The notes under the pieces are model-generated. The model was not told where the DNA came from. It ran no database searches and saw only the letters and a program-made list of their open reading frames with translations. A stretch of DNA of 64,000 nt from Anthonomus grandis grandis (taxonomy: Eukaryota > Arthropoda > Insecta > Coleoptera > Curculionidae): positions 20,675,614 to 20,739,613 of the forward strand of contig NC_065549.1 of NCBI RefSeq assembly GCF_022605725.1, read 5' to 3'. Positions 1 through 9,896 of the stretch are shown here, one piece after another. A program made the translations under genes and the position numbers. Numbering within the stretch: the first letter of the stretch is position 1; every line of letters begins with the position of its first letter.

Positions 1-116
1 GTTGACCATGTAGTCGGGGAGTGCCCAGCACTCACGCGCGCCAGGTTCAAATACGTGGGTAACACTTTCAGTGTACCGAGCGACTTTAAGTCCTTCAGTC
101 GGTTTCTCTAAGCCGC
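1..116 (+). mobile_element. Non-LTR retrotransposon ORF2 3' end (partial)
   Basis: Frame 1 is open from the window edge: VDHVVGECPALTRARFKYVG, ending SFSRFL and TAA at 109-111. The H....CP.L...R.KY.G pattern is the zinc-knuckle-like C-terminus of many non-LTR ORF2 proteins. The body lies upstream of the window. Confidence 0.5.
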
Positions 117-169
117 ATGACGGGTCCATCAGGAGACCTATATGCACAACTGCCTTGGCAGCCCATTCT

Positions 170-1456
170 TTCGTCAATTCAAATATTGGCAATAAGAGAA
201 AAGTTCAGGAAAGAAATTGAATATTTTGAGTTTTCCATTGACTCCTTAAGAAGATGGATCAATAGAATAGGCTTCAAGTGGAAAAAATCAAATAACAGAA
301 AATATTTGATGGACTTGCCAAATATTGTTTATAAAAGAATCAATTTTTTAAGGGAGTATATCAAAAATGGAAATGTAGGTCCGGAAGGTTTTACTCCAGT
401 TTTCATTGACGAGACGTGAATTTTTAGCAAGGGATCATTTCGTAGTAGCTGGCAAGATGACACCAAGCACACGGATTCAAGGAAAAACAGTGAAGGTAAA
501 AATTATCTGGTTATCTTTTTAGATTTTTTTTAACAAAAACTATTGCCCTCTAACCTCATAATTTCATCTGTTTCATATAATTTCTCTCTAAGACAATATG
601 AGGGAATTTAACTCCATACACTACTCGTATGTGCATGGAACATTACTTATTAATTATATTAAATTAATGTTCTGGAAGAATGATTTCTAAAAGAAGAGAA
701 TTGAATTATCTTTTATTTTTAAGGTCATCGTTATATCGTGGTCCACGCCGGAACCAAAGATGGCTTCATCAAGGGTGCAAATTTAATATTCAAGAGTGGA
801 TTAAAGACGGGAGATTATCATGACAATATGAACAGGAAAAACTTCGAAAATTGGTGTAAAACTCAGCTGGTTCCAAATCTTCGCCCAAAGTCATTTATAA
901 TCATGGACAATGCAAGTTATGGTTTATTAGAAAAAAGAAGGAAGAAATCCCGAGAAAATCTTGGACAAAGCAGAGACTGGCCGAATGGTTGAAGAAAAAG
1001 AATATTGGCTTTCCAGAAAAAGCCATGAAAGATAAAATATAGAGTATTGCACGCAGAAACTGCCCTAGTGAAAAAAGGTACTTCCTTGATGAATATGTTA
1101 AACCTTTAGGACACAAAATGTTGCGACTGCCACCATATCATTGCCAGTTTAATGCAATTGAAATGGTATGGTCGGAATGTAAACGAAAATATGATCAATA
1201 TATTTCCAATTTTAAGGGGTCACCTTCAGAAGTTCTGACTACATGGAAAAGGGTAATAAACGAAATTTGTATAGATTATTGGCAAAAATATGTTTCTCAT
1301 ACAGAAAAGGTAATTGAAAAGGCTTGGGAGGCAATACAAGTGTGTGACGCCTATGATATTCTGCCACTTGTGATTACGACTGACGAAGACGACGATGACG
1401 AAGACAATATCTCTGAATTCAGTTCTGACTCTGACAATACTGACGAGATTGATTAA
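170..1456 (+). mobile_element. DDE (IS630/Tc1-mariner superfamily) transposase relic with an intron
   Basis: Plus-strand blocks: SIDSLRRWINRIGFKWKK (DNA-binding end), TPVFIDET (first catalytic Asp), RYIVVHAGTKDGFI, FIIMDNASY (second Asp), LPPYHCQFNAIEMVWSECKR (Glu in place of the third Asp). This is the DDE_3-type family found in many aphids and beetles. A 228-bp GT-AG intron (496-723) restores the frame from NSEG to HRYIVV. A TGA at 417-419 sits where Trp is expected, and a frameshift near 940-960 plus a stop near 1040 break the rest. It ends in an Asp/Glu-rich tail. The N-terminus is missing. Confidence 0.75.
496..723 (+). other. Intron within the transposase relic
   Basis: Donor GTAAAA at 496 and acceptor TTTTTAAG at 723. 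Removing it joins two in-frame blocks of the transposase. It is A+T-rich as expected of a spliceosomal intron. Confidence 0.6.
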
Positions 1457-3065
1457 GCTTTTTTTCCCCAGCAAATTTTATTTTATGATCGTCGTTTAAG
1501 TATTCAATCATATCGTTGCAATTTCATTAACTTGGTAATGCAATATGGCGTGTTTTTTTTTTTAATTTGTATGTTTTATTTTCTGGAATGGTATTTTCAT
1601 TTTTAATGTGTTAACATATTCCTTTAAGCAGCATTTTTTTTCATGAACAAGTAAATTAAATTGTCAGTATTTAAATTTTTCCCAGTGAGTTAAAATAATT
1701 TTATACCATTATTCACAATTTTTGTAAGCTCGGTTTTGTTACGTCTACTGCTCGTGCCGAATTCTACTTTTCAAATATGTTGTAGATTTGGTTTTTGCGG
1801 TCTTTTGCTTGGAAAATATATGAGCAGCGTAATCCTAATCTGATTTTATCCCATTCTTCTTTATATTTGCGATCGTTGTTGTGCTCAATTTTGTTGCATC
1901 TGCGGCTCGCTCTAGCACATTCTCAATTTGAAGCGCAATTCCGTTTCGGACTTGTTGTTTATGTCCCATTATTTATGATTAATTATAATAATATTTGTTA
2001 ATTGTTAAGTTTGTTAATAATACAATAAATACTACAAGATTTTTTAAAATTTTTAGGGAATGAAAGTATATACACGAATATAAAAACATAATAATATGCT
2101 GCTAAAATAAATCATTTGTTAATTTCTGAACGTATAAAAATACATAGCAGACTATTAATTTCTGAAGGCGATGGTAAAGTTTCTAACCTAATATTGATTG
2201 GCAAAAATATCTACGCCATACGTTTTTTCTCACCTGGATGACGTAACTACAAATGGGTATAATTTCGACTTTACTTACCTTAGAATATTGTAAGTGAATA
2301 CCTATAAATTTATTTATAAGTATTATTTATAGAAGATGGCTAGCTGCAAACCATAGGCGAGGTTGTTCTCAGACAATGATGTCAAATCGATTTTCCAATT
2401 TCTCGTATAATATACAATATATATTTTTCTTAACCCACTAAATATTTTTTTAATCGGTTGTATTTTGTACCAGCTAAAAAACTTACTCTTTAAAATTTTC
2501 CATACTAATAACATATACATTGAGACTAATCAACAAACTTTTCAGAATAAAAAAAATGTTTTTAACAAAAAAGTTAATAAAAAAAAGCAACTTGACAACG
2601 TAGAATACCTCATATGTTTACAATGCTCAAGTATCTAGCGACAAGATCGAGAACGCAGCATAAGTCATTTGAAAGCAACCTATTTATAGTCCGCAGCCGC
2701 TGTTATCTAATCGATATAATGTCTGTATCTTCTAAAGGAATTTTAATAATTTTTTATCTAGATATTAACGATGAATAACTAAAACAATACAAACTAAGAT
2801 TTTTTTGTAAAAATAAATAAAAAAAACTCCTAAAGCATTTGGATAACTTTTTTCTATAATATATATCTAAACCGATTTGAGATGATTGCAAACGTTTGTA
2901 GAAGTCGCTGGATATCGACCGGATACACATTATTGTGGCGATTACTGGTTCGAACAAGCGAAATATTTGCCAAATTATAACAATATATTTAAATACACAT
3001 TTTAACTAATATTTTTGTAAAAAAATTATGGGAAAAGCTTAATTTTGGTATGCAATACTCAATAG

Positions 3066-5308
3066 CTGAGGAGCAGAGTTGCAAAACGCAGTTTGTCCAA
3101 ATTTTCACATTTTGAACTAAAGGTGGCGCAACATTATTTAACCGAATTTCTCATTCAGTCATTTCACATCACTTTGGACGTTCAAATCGAATTTTGTACC
3201 ATTTAAAATATATTGCGAAAATCCCCTAGACATGCAAAAAGCATTTAGTCCATCACCTTTAGACAAACAAAAAGTATTTTGTCCACAAGAAAAACAAATC
3301 GCGTTTGGTCCAGATGTAAACATGTTTGTTTTATAACCTAATTTCTGTCGGTGTAGTTTTAGTTTATGTACATGTATTTTGTGTTTGCTTCATAACTTTT
3401 TCGTGAAGTTTAAATCATAATGGAGTCTGTAGATGGTGAGCGCATTGTTGGTGATAGTGACCGGGGTAGCCGAAAGCGACAAATTAATTTAACAACTAGA
3501 GAAAGAAACAAACAAATGAGGTATGAATTTATTTTTTAATACTTATTTCTTTTTGTTACGACTTTATACTATTTTAAGGTATTCAAACCATGATCCCGAT
3601 TTGGAGCAATTTGATATAGCTTGCAACCATAAAAATAATTCAAATTTAAAATGTCAGCAAGTGAATCGAGAAGATGTAATTAAACTTCGGGAAGTTTTTT
3701 TATAGAAAATCCAATAAAACCGTTCAAGATGGAATTTTAGCCAGTTACATTACTTTAGATATACCTAAACGAAAAAGGTGTCGCAAGGCTGATGGAAACC
3801 CTCACTCTTTTGCAGTAAAATATTGCGTGAGTTAAACTAAAAGTGCTCAAATCCCCACGCTGTTATATACATGTATTTTTATTTTAAAAAAATATGGATT
3901 TAAATTTTTTTTACCTATTAAAATTAAATATTTTTTTTAGCTTGAATTTTTCACCAAATTTTTTTTAGGTTTTCGTTAAGCAACAAAAATTGCAGGTTTG
4001 TCAGAAGTTTATAATGGCTGTTTACAATGTTGGTCAGAGGAGGGTGAATACCATTTGCAGGAAAGTGGGCAGAAAAGCATAAAAAAGGGGAGGGGATAGA
4101 CGCACTTTTAAGTTTGTGGATAAACTGAATGCTGTAAGATCTTTTATTAGTCAGCTTAAGGAAAGGAAAGCCACTATGGAAGAAAAAAGTCTCGACGGAT
4201 TTATGTATCATCAGAAAACAACATTTCTATACTTTGGGCAATTATATAACAAAAAAGCACCAAACAATCTGAAAGTAAATTACAAATATTTCAGCCGGGT
4301 GTTTAGTAAATACTTTAAAATAGGATTCGGTAGTCCCGCTACTGATGTCTGTAGCTACTGCGTTAGAACACAAACCAAAATTGGTATGTCTCAAATTGCT
4401 ACACAAAAACAAAAGTTATCTACTGAACTAAAAGTGCATAAATTCCGTGCATCATAATTTCATAAATTAATGAAAGTTGAAGATCCCAATACCATTTCAT
4501 ATTGCTTTGATCTGCAACAGGTATTACCCAAGGTCCCTATTCAGGAGGCATTTTACGCCCAACAGCTGTCAATATACTTTTTTTGCATTACCAAACGTAA
4601 TTGTAAAGAGCCAGTATTCTATACGTGGATGGAGCACCAAGCAGGTAGAGGGGCGACTGAGATATCTTCCGCTCTTATCGATTTTTTGAAAAAACTTAGA
4701 TTTCCAGACAATGCGATGAAAAAACCCGTTTTTTTGCAGATGGGTGTGGAGGATAAAATAAAAATAATCATGTTGTGCATGCTTTAATGTTTTGGCTTCA
4801 AACGTTTTCATGTGAGCAGATTAGGGACATAGAAATTATATTTCCAATTAGAGGTCACTCTTATCTCCCCGCCGATCGTATCTTTGGACGCATTGAAAAA
4901 AGCTTAAGGTCTCATAGTATTATCAAAACTCCAGACCAATATTGGGATATCTACCAAAGTGGGTGGTGTACAAAAACTTGGAACTGACTGGCATTTACTT
5001 GACATAAAAAAACTTTTGCTGCATCTGAAAAAAGTGAATGGCATTCATTCTTGTCGAAAACTTTTGTTAAAGAAAAGAAGTTCCACCCATAATATTTTGT
5101 TGAAAACTGAGTTACTATATCACAAGTTTTTGGTAGTAATTTTACCCAAAAAGTTTTACCAAATGAGTATTTACTTATCCTAAATTTTCATAATTTTTTG
5201 GTAAAAGTCCTAACTCGGTAAGTCAGACTGATTCGTAGCACCAGTTTTTGATGTCTCCTGAAAATTTACAATTTTAGACAAACCGCATTTTGCAAGTCTG
5301 CTCCTCAG
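3066..5308 (+). mobile_element. TIR-bounded, intron-containing DNA transposon relic
   Basis: CTGAGGAGCAGAGTTGCAAA at 3066 is mirrored by TTTGCAAGTCTGCTCCTCAG ending at 5308; about 32 of 36 bases agree over the arms. Inside, a multi-exon plus-strand protein can be followed: MESVDGERIVGD from 3420, a 58-bp intron (3521-3578), CNHKNNSNLKCQQVNR, a likely second intron from 3827 (GTGAGT), then FGSPATDVCSYCVRTQTKIG, YCFDLQQVLPKVPIQ, EHQAGRGATEISSALI, CGG-NKNNH, FPIRGHSYLPADRIFGRIEK and LGTDWHLLDIK. I know this order from an unnamed multicopy protein of arthropods and other animals, probably an RNase-H-fold transposase. Stops and frameshifts at about 4455, 4735, 4755 and 4965 show decay. Confidence 0.75.
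3088..3312 (+). repeat. Four 12-bp subterminal repeats (GCGTTTGGTCCA-like)
   Basis: GCAGTTTGTCCA (3088), GCATTTAGTCCA (3241), GTATTTTGTCCA (3274) and GCGTTTGGTCCA (3301) all share the frame G-N-N-T-T-T-N-G-T-C-C-A or close to it, on one strand, between the left TIR and the first exon of the transposon relic. The first lies within the TIR itself. Such repeats are often transposase-binding sites; that is inference. Confidence 0.6.
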
Positions 5309-7054
5309 ATATTCACAAATATGTCGTCGTTTATAATATGATAACCTACAAGGATGCCACCTAACTTGCCTGTGAAAGGAAGGATTTGAATTTCGTTTTG
5401 CCCAATATATGTAACCCACTTCAGACTTCTTTATCATTTTTCAGCAAAAAGGAAGCTTTTAACTTTATTCTTAATTAAAAAAAACGCACTGAAAGCACTT
5501 AAAATATCATTTAACTATACGAAAGTTAATAAAGATTACACCACCCAAACGTACACACCGAGCGCAGTTGCCCAGATACCTTTATCGACAGAATATATCC
5601 AGCCGAAATTTATCATTGCCGTTCTGAATGGAAATTTGGGATTTAAAGAATCCAAATTCAAAATATAAATTATTATTAGTGATTAATATAAATTTAGTAC
5701 CGGGCCTTGAAAGCTTGGGCGACTTACGGAACACTAAAAAGCTTCTACTCCTCGAAAGTTAGATGGCGCTAAGAAGGCAAAACTAGTTAAACTACCGCTT
5801 TTACCGAGGGTGCACGGACTGTCAAGCATCAAATTATGTCATATAAAATACGACCATTTTTCATAGTTAAACTAACTTTCATTAATCGAATTTTCCGAAA
5901 AATCTTAACAAAATTAATTTGTTCTCATACTTTGCACAAAATTTTTCCAGTTGTTTAATTCAGTGTTTTGTGTGTCAGCTGTGATTAGTTTTTATTTAAA
6001 TGTGCTGACACGTGGGATATAGTAAATTTATAAATAGGCAATGCCTGATTTAAATTGTTGTAAAAGAACTGAGATATAAACAGTAAAAACTTTAAATTGA
6101 ATATAAGACATTGGCGACATGCCTCGTTTTTTAACAAGCCCAATATGTTTGATACTTGGGTTCAGATTGAAATCATGAAAATCTCAGTAATAAACAATTC
6201 TATGCATGTTAAAATTATTTTACTCCACATTCATTCAAGCTCAATTCAAGGAGGGGCCTTAAACCAGATGCCGTATTTTCGGTTAACCTCCCAGGCTTAA
6301 TACAAGGTAAGTTAAATTGGTCTTCATAACAAGTGACCCCATCAGAGGTGTAGGCTTTAGCTTAATTTAATGAGAATCTGCTTGGGTTAAGCTAAGCTCT
6401 TTAATTAATAATTTAGTTTTTCATAGTAAAAAATACACTTTGTAAAAAAAATATACTTAACTCTAACTCTGTGTCTCTTAGACTCACTGCTGTGAGGCTA
6501 AAGAATATTTTGTATGATATATTTGAAATCAATAAAATAATATCTTTTTATTTCTTTGAGTCTAAGATGTATAGGACATGCCATTTAAAAATGTATTTTT
6601 TCAGATCAGGATTATAAAGAACTGACCACTTTTAATTACTGTTAAAGATAACAGAATATGCTGATGGATGAAAAGTTAAAAATTGCACCCAGGTCTTTAG
6701 TCATACCGTAGTATCCTAGACGGACTGCAATAGGGCAAAATGGGATAAGATTTTATTGTTTTAATGATTTTAAAAATTAATACTTCAAAATATGGTTTCT
6801 ATTACTAGATATTGGATTCCAAAATAAATTATCCAGTGAAGCTCAATAGGAAGCAGAACTCATCTTGTTCCTGTATAGACTTTTTGACGGCCTCAATGTC
6901 AAAACATACTCAAAACATGACGCCAAATCTGAGAGAAGAGCAATTTCAGCAGTTTCAATGCATGAGCAATTTTATATCCTATACACATTTTAGAGTCAAT
7001 TTTCAAAAGCAAATAGAAAATACGGTAACTGGTGTAAATTTTACTTTTAACATA

Positions 7055-7470
7055 TTTACTTATTGCGTCTTTCATTATTAATTTCTTGATAGTTATTACA
7101 TTTATAATATTTACTACGGAATTACTACTCATTACTACTCACTACTCGTAAATTGGGTAGGGAGTAACTCCTTGGTGAATTTATTACATTATTATTGATC
7201 TTTATACAATATTTACCATAACCTTTTGTAACATATTATAAATTCTACTTTATACACTTTGCTCACTTCCTTCTGCTGCTGTAATTTTTTTTATTGCCTC
7301 TTTATTTTGTAATTTATTGACAGTTATTTATTTTATAATATTTACCATATGAATTACTGCTGAATTGAGTAGGGAGTAATTCTTTTGTGAATTTATTATT
7401 TTCTTTTACCTTTATAAATTTACCATAAGCTTTTGTAACACTGTATAAATTATACTTTACAGATTTTGGT
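7055..7470. repeat. Diverged tandem duplication, unit about 230 bp
   Basis: The block starting TTATTGCGTCTTTCATTATTAATTTCTTGATAG near 7058 recurs from about 7291 as TTATTGCCTCTTTATTTTGTAATTTATTGACAG. Later pairs such as GGGTAGGGAGTAACTCC / GAGTAGGGAGTAATTC and ACCATAACCTTTTGTAAC / ACCATAAGCTTTTGTAAC follow in the same order. No coding content. Confidence 0.75.
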
Positions 7471-8215
7471 CTTCATACAAAAAAATTTCTAATTAAGTTG
7501 TAAGTTTATACATTGTGAAATTTGGACGAATTTTTATTTTTATTTAATGTTTAACAATTTTAAAATTTTTCATTGTATAAATTATGAATTATTTGCTATA
7601 ATCTCTTTTTATAATAAAGTAATACATTTGGTAAATATTTTTTGTTTAATTTCTAAAACCCAGACCTATGTATCTAGTAGGAAATGTATTGGTCTTTCAG
7701 AAATTATAGTACGCAGATAGAAAAAGTGATAAACAGAAGACTTCGTTTAATATGGAGATAAAAAAAGTCTCAATTTGACACTTTTTCAATCTGCCTATTA
7801 TAGTTTCCAAAAGAACCACACATTTCGCACTAATTTTAAGTGCACGGTATAATAGAGCGAAATTCAATTTTGGCCTGTTAGTACTACTTCTCGACATTCA
7901 GAGGGTGCAACATTCACCGCTTCAGTGTTCTATTGACTCTTATGAAAGTTTCCGGTCTAGGTAGTATTAATCTATGATTTAATCGCCTTGGTTATAAAAA
8001 TAATAAAGAATGCAATTCAGTTTTTGCTAATTACGATAATTTATTATATTACTTTATTTTCTCCTGTTAAAATTAAGTAATCACTGAAATCATGGAATAC
8101 TAAGCATGCTTATCAGCTAAATATCTTCTCTGCCCCCTCTGTAGATGTTGCGCTCAATCTAAAACAACCAATGTTTATTCTAGAGTATTCAATGTTCTAA
8201 GGTACTTACAATTCG

Positions 8216-8370
8216 GTGCATTGATCAAATGTATTGGTCCATTAATTTTGTGTTTAAATAAAAATAAAATAGCTTAAGAGTGGAGCGTTTCTTGACCAGA
8301 GTTTCCTCACATAAATCCCAATTTTAATTTTTTCAATTCTAGGGAGTTGCGAAATAACATTTAATACATG
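8216..8370 (+). repeat. Dispersed repeat, copy 1
   Basis: TTGATCAAATGTATTGGTCCATTAATTTTGTG and the following TTAAGAGTGGAGCGTTTCTTGACC recur with changes at 9498-9640. It lies directly upstream of the DSL exon. Probably an ancient interspersed element. Confidence 0.55.
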
Positions 8371-8473
8371 AGGGGGCACGTCAAAAAAACATTTTATACA
8401 CCTTCAGTATATACCTTATTTTGTCTCAAATAATATTGTCAGCCTAATAAAAACTTATAATTTGACTTTTTAG

Positions 8474-8728
8474 CAATGAACGACATAATCGAGGAAGCGA
8501 CATACTCCGGAATCATCGACCCCAGCCCGGAGTGGCACACGCTAAACCACAGGGGTCCAAAGGCTCACCTGACCTACAGAGTGCGCGTCAAATGTGATAC
8601 TCATTACTACAACTCAACCTGTACAAAATTTTGCCGGCCCAGGGACGACAAGTTCGGCCATTTTGTCTGTGATGCTAACGGTGATAAGCAGTGTATAGAG
8701 GGATGGAAAGGAAATACTTGTGATATAG
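8474..8728 (+). CDS. Ser: Serrate exon: end of MNNL domain and DSL domain
   Basis: Exon of 255 nt, acceptor TTTTTAG at 8473, donor GTAAAA at 8729, phase 2 nt in and 1 nt out. It encodes the end of the N-terminal MNNL domain (NDIIEEATYSG, then a YRVRVKC strand) and the DSL domain, from CDTHYYNSTCTKFC through FCRPRDDKFGHFVCD to CIEGWKGNTCD. The DSL domain contacts Notch EGF11-12 in known ligand structures. The six DSL cysteines and the FGH loop are present. The in-exon ATG at 8476 is internal, not the start. Very close to the Drosophila Serrate DSL as I remember it. Confidence 0.96.
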
Positions 8729-8785
8729 GTAAAACATTTAAAATATATATTTTGATACATACCCATTTTTTGTTTTTAATTTTAG

Positions 8786-8846
8786 CTGTATGTAAGACCA
8801 GATGTCATCCACAACATGGAAAATGTGATAATCCTGGGGAATGCAA
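8786..8846 (+). CDS. Ser: Serrate exon: first half of EGF1
   Basis: A 61-nt exon behind a 57-nt intron (8729-8785); acceptor TTTTAG, donor GTAAGT at 8847. It encodes AVCKTRCHPQHGKCDNPGEC plus two bases of the next codon. Cysteine spacing and the HPQHGKC motif are those of DSL-ligand EGF1, which lies directly against the DSL domain. It completes in frame with the exon at 12183. Confidence 0.95.
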
Positions 8847-9497
8847 GTAAGTTTTAAACTTTTAAACAAAAATACCTATCTGACCGATATAATTATTGAA
8901 TGTTTAATTATTTGATTTTTATTGAAAGCATGAGTTTTAACGCCCCCATAAAAGCTTTCCTAGCTTCCCTAATGACTTTCTTGCACGAAGAAATGTATGC
9001 CTTTAACCTTAATAACTCATAAACTCACCATCAATCGCGATAACACTTCTTTTTAATTGCTATCAATAGAATACAAATAAGTCAATTAACGACGAAAGCT
9101 TTCCGAATAATAGCCGATTAGCCCTAGAACTAAAAAATTAAATCTCCGTAACTGTACACTTCGGTAGATAGACAGATAAGCAAATTAGGCACTTATTATA
9201 CTGCCATATTGTTTTTTGGGAGTAATTGATTAACATATGAATGGGAGTTTTAATAAATATTCAACAAAGAACAAGAGAGACTCATCATAGCATAGTTACC
9301 GTGTTGGTCTGAGAATTTATATATTACAAGAACTATTAGGAGAATAAATCGTAAGAGGCATAAAGAAGAGATGTCAATTATTGAACGGGTAAATCAGATT
9401 GAGATTAGACAATGCTCTTCCACGGAATACGTGAGAATCTGCCCAGGTAATCTTTGCGGAAACGACTGCTTTCGTTATGGCCTTTTTAAAATCGATT

Positions 9498-9640
9498 TAT
9501 TGATCGAACTAGTACGTATTGGTCCATTGATCTTGTATAAAAAAATGAGGAAACAGTTTAAGAGTGGTGAGTTTTTTGACCGTTTGAAAATAAATCCAGA
9601 AAAACCTCAATTTTTATTACATGTTTTTTATATTCTACAT
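9498..9640 (+). repeat. Dispersed repeat, copy 2
   Basis: TTGATCGAACTAGTACGTATTGGTCCATTGATCTTGT, then TTTAAGAGTGGTGAGTTTTTTGACC and CCTCAATTTTTATTACATG, align in order to 8216-8370. Confidence 0.55.
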
Positions 9641-9860
9641 GTCTATTTTAGTAGTAATAAAAAGGGGAATTGGTTATTGATTTTTAAGTAAAAAAGGAAG
9701 TTTAAAAACATAATTTAATGCATAACCTTTATGGATACGTTCTACACCCACTTCACGTTGGATACGTTTTACACATTTAAAAATAATAAGTCTCTTGCAG
9801 TTAGATTTGTATTTTCGTTGATTCTCGGGTAGTCATTTTAATAAGTAAGTAATTTAAAAC

Positions 9861-9896
9861 AATTAGTTATTCTAATAGCTATAAGAATAACTAATT
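9861..9896. repeat. Perfect hairpin, 13-bp stem
   Basis: AATTAGTTATTCT and AGAATAACTAATT flank a 10-base loop. A+T-rich intron context; may be a MITE tip or chance. Confidence 0.75.

Larger units (their letters stand above)
1..8473 (+). other. Upstream intron of the Serrate gene (3' portion)
   Basis: The exon at 8474 begins two bases into a codon behind a TTTTTAG acceptor, so everything upstream in this window is intron unless a small exon was missed. I found no MNNL-like exon here. The stretch holds a non-LTR 3' end, a DDE transposase relic, a TIR-bounded transposon relic at 3066-5308 and a diverged tandem duplication near 7.06-7.47 kb. The rest, including 1460-3065 and 5310-7050, is A+T-rich sequence in which I see nothing else. 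Confidence 0.75.

Noticed and set aside
5210..5437. Minus-strand 75-codon frame at the right end of the transposon relic
   Set aside because: It overlaps the right terminal inverted repeat (5273-5308), which accounts for part of it; no recognisable domain.
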